Below, piece after piece: positions 5,192 through 5,851 of a stretch of 5,851 bases of DNA. Positions within the stretch are counted from its first letter, which is position 1; each line of letters begins with the position of its first letter. The notes beneath the pieces were generated by a model. The model ran no database searches, had not been told where the DNA came from, and saw only the letters and a list, made by a program, of their open reading frames with translations. The position numbers and the translations under genes are program-made. The stretch is from Thioalkalivibrio sp. (lineage in GTDB: Bacteria > Pseudomonadota > Gammaproteobacteria > Ectothiorhodospirales > Ectothiorhodospiraceae): contig SLHN01000031.1 in assembly GCA_007136145.1 (NCBI GenBank), positions 1 to 5,851 of the forward strand, read 5' to 3'.

Positions 5192-5851
5192 TCAGTCCGC
5201 GTCCCTCGCCAGGCGAAATCCGAGCATCTGCCAGCGCTGATGGGGGTAGAAGAAGCTGCGATAAGTAGCGCGGACATGATCGCCCGAGATCAGGCATGAG
5301 CCCCCACGCACGCTGAACTGGTTGCACATGAATTTCCCGTTGTATTCGCCAAGCGACCCGGCCAGCGGCCGAAACCCTGGATAAGCCGTGTAGGGCGAGT
5401 CGGTCCATTCCCAGACATCACCGTAGAACTGCACGAGCCCCGGCTGTGCGATCGCGGCGGGGTGAAGATGGCCGGACTCGAACAGGTTGCCGGCCACGGG
5501 AAGCGTTGCCGCGGTCGCCTCCCATTCGGTTTCGGAAGGTAGCCGGGCTCCTGCCCAGCGGGCAAAGGCGTCGGCTTCGTAAAACGACACATGGCATACC
5601 GGGGCGTCGGACTGTAGCGGCCGCCAACCGGCCAACGTGAACTCGCTGGCGCCATCCTCGGACCAGTACAGCGGACGTTGCCATCCCTCGGCCTGTACCT
5701 GGGCCCAGCCGTCGGCCAGCCACAAAGCGGGTGTTTGGTAGCCGCCGTCGTCGATGAAGGACTGGAACTCTGCATTGGTGACCAGCCGGTTCGCCAGTGC
5801 ATGCGCGGGCAGGTGAACCTTGTGCCTCGGTGTTTCGTTGTCGAAATGAAA
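5192..5851 (-). CDS. egtB: EgtB-like sulfoxide synthase, C-terminal part (5' end cut by window edge)
   Basis: EgtB is a non-haem iron enzyme that uses oxygen to join hercynine to cysteine or gamma-glutamylcysteine, forming the sulfoxide precursor of ergothioneine. The frame is open from the right edge to TGA at 5194-5192, giving 219 residues. These cover the formylglycine-generating-enzyme-like (FGE-sulfatase) domain; the N-terminal DinB-like domain with the iron-binding histidines lies outside. Visible blocks, numbered from the first visible residue, are VTNAEF (24-29), HVSFYEADAFARWAGARLP (87-105), SETEWE (106-111), GDVWEWT (144-150), GEYNGKFMCNQ (168-178), VRGGSC (181-186), RATYRSFF (194-201) and GFRLARD (211-217). 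GEYNGKFMCNQ followed by VRGGSC and TYR.FF fits the EgtB family rather than a generic FGE-domain protein. The selenoneine enzyme SenA and other EgtB relatives cannot be excluded without the missing half. The zinc-ribbon methyltransferase follows at once; no egtD is visible. Confidence 0.85.
   Translation of the reverse strand, partial: FHFDNETPRHKVHLPAHALANRLVTNAEFQSFIDDGGYQTPALWLADGWAQVQAEGWQRPLYWSEDGASEFTLAGWRPLQSDAPVCHVSFYEADAFARWAGARLPSETEWEATAATLPVAGNLFESGHLHPAAIAQPGLVQFYGDVWEWTDSPYTAYPGFRPLAGSLGEYNGKFMCNQFSVRGGSCLISGDHVRATYRSFFYPHQRWQMLGFRLARDAD

Overview
The window is high-GC, gene-dense DNA. Its proteins look proteobacterial, most likely from a gammaproteobacterium: AceK (isocitrate dehydrogenase kinase/phosphatase) is essentially a proteobacterial enzyme, and the isocitrate lyase is the short form of about 440 residues. 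I cannot assign a genus from the sequence alone.

Left part (1-3020): a divergent glyoxylate-shunt locus. The minus strand carries aceK, cut by the left edge so that about 90 C-terminal residues are missing. The plus strand carries complete aceA (isocitrate lyase). They share a 156-base intergenic region with a candidate aceA promoter and a small palindrome. AceA opens the shunt at isocitrate; AceK sets the competing TCA flux by phosphorylating isocitrate dehydrogenase. No malate synthase gene is in the window.

Middle part (3021-4464): a 258-base non-coding gap with inverted repeats but no convincing terminator, then two plus-strand genes 13 bases apart: a Uma2-family (DUF820, PD-(D/E)XK-like) protein and a small class I SAM-dependent methyltransferase starting at GTG. 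Their joint role is unknown.

Right part (4465-5851): a convergent junction of 82 bases, then two minus-strand genes. Transcribed first is the C-terminal 219 residues of an EgtB-like sulfoxide synthase (ergothioneine biosynthesis family), cut by the right edge. Three bases after its stop begins a 213-residue class I methyltransferase with an N-terminal four-cysteine zinc-ribbon-like segment. This is not EgtD, the usual partner of EgtB, so the pair is the least expected arrangement here.

Most of the window is recognisable. I see no mobile element, CRISPR array, tRNA or rRNA. The most interesting leads are the EgtB-like/zinc-ribbon methyltransferase pair, the Uma2/methyltransferase pair, and the structured gap after aceA.
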